DNA of 64,000 nucleotides from Mesostigma viride (Eukaryota > Streptophyta > Mesostigmatophyceae > Mesostigmatales > Mesostigmataceae). The first letter of the stretch is position 1. Every line of letters starts with the position of its first letter. The notes beneath the pieces were generated by a model, which worked only from the letters and a program-made list of their open reading frames with translations, did not search any database and was not told the origin of the DNA. Shown here piece by piece: positions 61,959 through 64,000 of this stretch. Position numbers and translations under genes: made by a program. The stretch is from positions 1,852,841 through 1,916,840 of the forward strand of contig RPFO01000082.1 in NCBI GenBank assembly GCA_009746045.1, written 5' to 3'.

Positions 61959-64000
61959 ATGGTCGTTCTAACAACATTGAGCAGACCGACCAATCTCGCC
62001 ACCGGGTTAACGCTCGACCCTGAAATGGAGGAGCGTGTTTCTAACATCGAAACAGACATAGATGGGCTTCAAGCTAGCGTGACGTTACTTCTTGGCATTT
62101 CACATCCATTCGATGAGTCACTCGTTGTCGACGGATTCAAAATTTTCTACCCGAGCCAGCCGACAAATGTGCGACTCGGAGACAATTACGACGACGAGAC
62201 CGCAAGCGACCCATCGGAACTTGCTTACAGTCTCGTCGTGAATGGGTATTCCTATTTTAAATCAGGGACTACTTTAGTCGACGATCTCACTCTAAATGAA
62301 CCTTACCTTACGGCGAAAGTGGGAGCGACCCAGTACCACGTCTTCGACTTTAGCCCTGATACGTTGCTAGACCCTGGTGGCAGAGTCCTGACCCGCGCGC
62401 AATTGGACTACCTTTTTGACCAACACGGGGTAGGCAAAACGTCGATAGCTAACTTGAACGGGGATTTCGTCCTCCATCTCGAAGACGGGACGACCGTGTC
62501 GCACCAAAACGCGTTCAACGTCATCAATGACCAGGATGTGCGAGTCCAGCTGCCCTACAACGTTACGAATGGCGACGCGAGTGGAATCTGTAAGTTTACC
62601 TATCGCGACTACCACACGACCCAGGCGCGCACGGGGGAGAGCGTTGTGGACGGAGAGGTAGGATATCCATACTTTTCCGACTCTTTCTATGGTCTCGGCG
62701 GATCTCGATTTAACGGCCTCCCTCTCCGCGTGGAGTTGTTGTCTTTCGCCACGATTCGCGACGACAACCGCCGCCTTCCACTAACTGGGAGATCCTTCAC
62801 CATCACGCGTACATACTCGCCACTGACGGACTGGCGAATGGGTCCGATTGACCCTGTGAACGCACTCTACTGGAGCACCAATCCAACCACCGCTAATTGG
62901 GAGGTCGTAGAGGGAACGACCCTCAAACAGGGCATAAAGATGACGACCCCCTTCGCATACCAACGCAAACTCCCCATCAGGTGGTACATGAATTCCACCC
63001 AGCTCACGCCGACCACTCCGACCATCGGCGGAGTCTCCCTCTCGCAAAACGGGGGACTGCGCGGGGAAGACGCCGTAATCACCGCGCCAGTCGCGGCAGA
63101 TAGTAACAAGTATATGAACTACGAGATAGACGTCTACAACGACTCGACCCTCACCTCCTACACCACCCACAAAGGAGGGGTGATGGTATGCGTTTCAAAA
63201 ATGAGCCAACTGCACTCCGGCATCCGGACACCAAGTTCCTACATTTCATATCTAAATCCTGTAAAAATCGCGATCAACGGCGTCTACGCGGACCATGATG
63301 TGGGGTGGGGAAAGTCGTTGCCTCCTCTCACCGGTTTTCATCTGTTGGCGAACGGAGTATCTCAAGGGGCCTTGGATGGGACGTTGAAGACAACGACGTT
63401 TCAAAATCCATCCGAAGGCGATGATGTAGAACTCAGATACAGGATCGTAACCGTAAAGGACTCGCCAAACCTGTCAGGAGAGACCGTGGAGATAGACGGC
63501 CCCGCTACGACGCTCCATTCTCTAGAATCATTCTCGCGCCACTCCGTGACCACGCTGCAAGCAGAAGCTTCGAAATACTACTTTGAAGGGTCTCCCGAAA
63601 AATTCTTTTTTGTAAAAACAGCCACTCCGGCACCAAGCAAATGTGTTGTTTTTTCAGAGCAGCTCATCGACGGCCCATTTCTATTGTGTTTTCGGCTATA
63701 TTTGGGCAGCAACGATGCTTTCGTCTCGTTTGCAGAAAATACTATGTCTTTGACGAATAAATATCACCCGGCCACGACAGATGCCCATCAGAATTGGAGA
63801 AATGCGGCTACGACGCATTGGGGTATGCTGGGTATCAATCTGCACCATAGTGACTATGCACTCGACCTGTTTGACAATCTGAAGTCGAAGGTTCGATACA
63901 CGTTAAACTCATCATGGAGACAACAAAACAGCTACTGGGTGGCATTTCGAAGAAAATCGGATGGGAAGGTGGAGCGTTATATATCCAAAACAACTCCTCA
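61959..64000 (+). CDS. Large beta-rich protein, candidate virion surface/fibre protein (runs off the window)
   Basis: From ATG at 61,959 the frame stays open for 680 codons to the window end with no stop. The start has a short helix (EERVSNIETDIDGLQASVTLL), then the protein is rich in Thr, Ser, Gly, Asn, Asp and aromatic residues with alternating beta-type stretches, no signal peptide, no membrane segment and few Cys. N-terminal short coiled coil plus long beta region is the build of trimeric fibres or spikes. I do not recognise a capsid jelly-roll signature. Function is inference from composition and position beside the packaging ATPase. Confidence 0.65.
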   Translation, partial: MVVLTTLSRPTNLATGLTLDPEMEERVSNIETDIDGLQASVTLLLGISHPFDESLVVDGFKIFYPSQPTNVRLGDNYDDETASDPSELAYSLVVNGYSYFKSGTTLVDDLTLNEPYLTAKVGATQYHVFDFSPDTLLDPGGRVLTRAQLDYLFDQHGVGKTSIANLNGDFVLHLEDGTTVSHQNAFNVINDQDVRVQLPYNVTNGDASGICKFTYRDYHTTQARTGESVVDGEVGYPYFSDSFYGLGGSRFNGLPLRVELLSFATIRDDNRRLPLTGRSFTITRTYSPLTDWRMGPIDPVNALYWSTNPTTANWEVVEGTTLKQGIKMTTPFAYQRKLPIRWYMNSTQLTPTTPTIGGVSLSQNGGLRGEDAVITAPVAADSNKYMNYEIDVYNDSTLTSYTTHKGGVMVCVSKMSQLHSGIRTPSSYISYLNPVKIAINGVYADHDVGWGKSLPPLTGFHLLANGVSQGALDGTLKTTTFQNPSEGDDVELRYRIVTVKDSPNLSGETVEIDGPATTLHSLESFSRHSVTTLQAEASKYYFEGSPEKFFFVKTATPAPSKCVVFSEQLIDGPFLLCFRLYLGSNDAFVSFAENTMSLTNKYHPATTDAHQNWRNAATTHWGMLGINLHHSDYALDLFDNLKSKVRYTLNSSWRQQNSYWVAFRRKSDGKVERYISKTTP

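Larger units (their letters stand above)
55060..64000. mobile_element. Integrated polinton-like virus or related DNA virus element (partial)
   Basis: Contiguous virus-type genes: PrimPol-helicase, tyrosine recombinase, AT-hook protein, A32-like packaging ATPase, coiled-coil protein and a large divergent frame running off the window. Genes are densely packed and intron-free, unlike the host genes. The combination of packaging ATPase, integrase and helicase-primase is characteristic of polinton-like viruses and relatives. Capsid proteins, protease and the right end are not in view. The left end is not defined; the palindrome array is a candidate boundary. Confidence 0.8.

Overview
This looks like nuclear DNA of a flagellated green alga (probably a chlorophyte). 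The signs are: a SSNA1/DIP13 flagellar and centriolar coiled-coil gene, a rhodanese with a chloroplast-type leader, GT-AG introns in most genes, a Penelope-like retroelement with an N-terminal GIY-YIG domain as in the Chlamys group of green algae, L1-type LINEs with an RRM-like ORF1, and a short CCCTAAA telomere-like tract. The species assignment is inference. Several reading frames shift exactly at homopolymer runs (G7 at 3,286, G12 at 40,444, G6 at 55,891), so some frameshifts may be sequence errors rather than decay.

Layout. 1-930 is pyrimidine-rich simple repeat. 960-12,424 is a distinct block. It holds four short single-exon genes (one with a MYND finger), one frameshifted pair, and one long multi-exon gene of unknown function (5,116-12,424). 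A GC-rich motif recurs through the block in tandem repeats, 3' flanks and introns, and on the opposite strand inside a 72-bp coding repeat. 14,320-16,006 is a two-exon chloroplast-type rhodanese. 17,588-23,095 is a nearly intact Penelope-like element with an upstream truncated tandem copy, inserted in a SINE-like repeat and flanked by an 8-bp duplication. 23,761-30,275 is nested DNA transposons: a broken piggyBac-like gene carrying a hAT/BED-type element and a LINE tail, then a 3.1-kb inverted pair of piggyBac-like sequences.

30,909-43,433 is the host gene island: a type I metacaspase (minus strand), a choline-transporter-like (CTL/SLC44/Pns1) membrane protein with a long Gln-rich N-terminus (minus), and SSNA1/DIP13 (plus), the last two sharing a 633-bp divergent promoter. 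44,250-54,165 is a LINE graveyard with inverted LINE ends, ORF1 and RT fragments, a SINE with a clean target duplication, and relics of the Penelope 3' UTR.

The right end, about 55,060 to beyond 64,000, is an integrated DNA virus or virus-like transposon, most like a polinton-like virus. It encodes a PrimPol plus UL9/OBP-like helicase (split into two or three frames), a tyrosine recombinase, an AT-hook protein, an A32/FtsK-HerA-type packaging ATPase, a coiled-coil protein, and, divergently, the first 680 codons of a large beta-rich protein that may be a virion surface or fibre protein. No capsid gene is visible; it would lie to the right. Between the LINE region and the viral genes lie a telomere-like tract and an array of five 55-bp palindromes at 100-110-bp spacing, the most unusual non-coding structure here.
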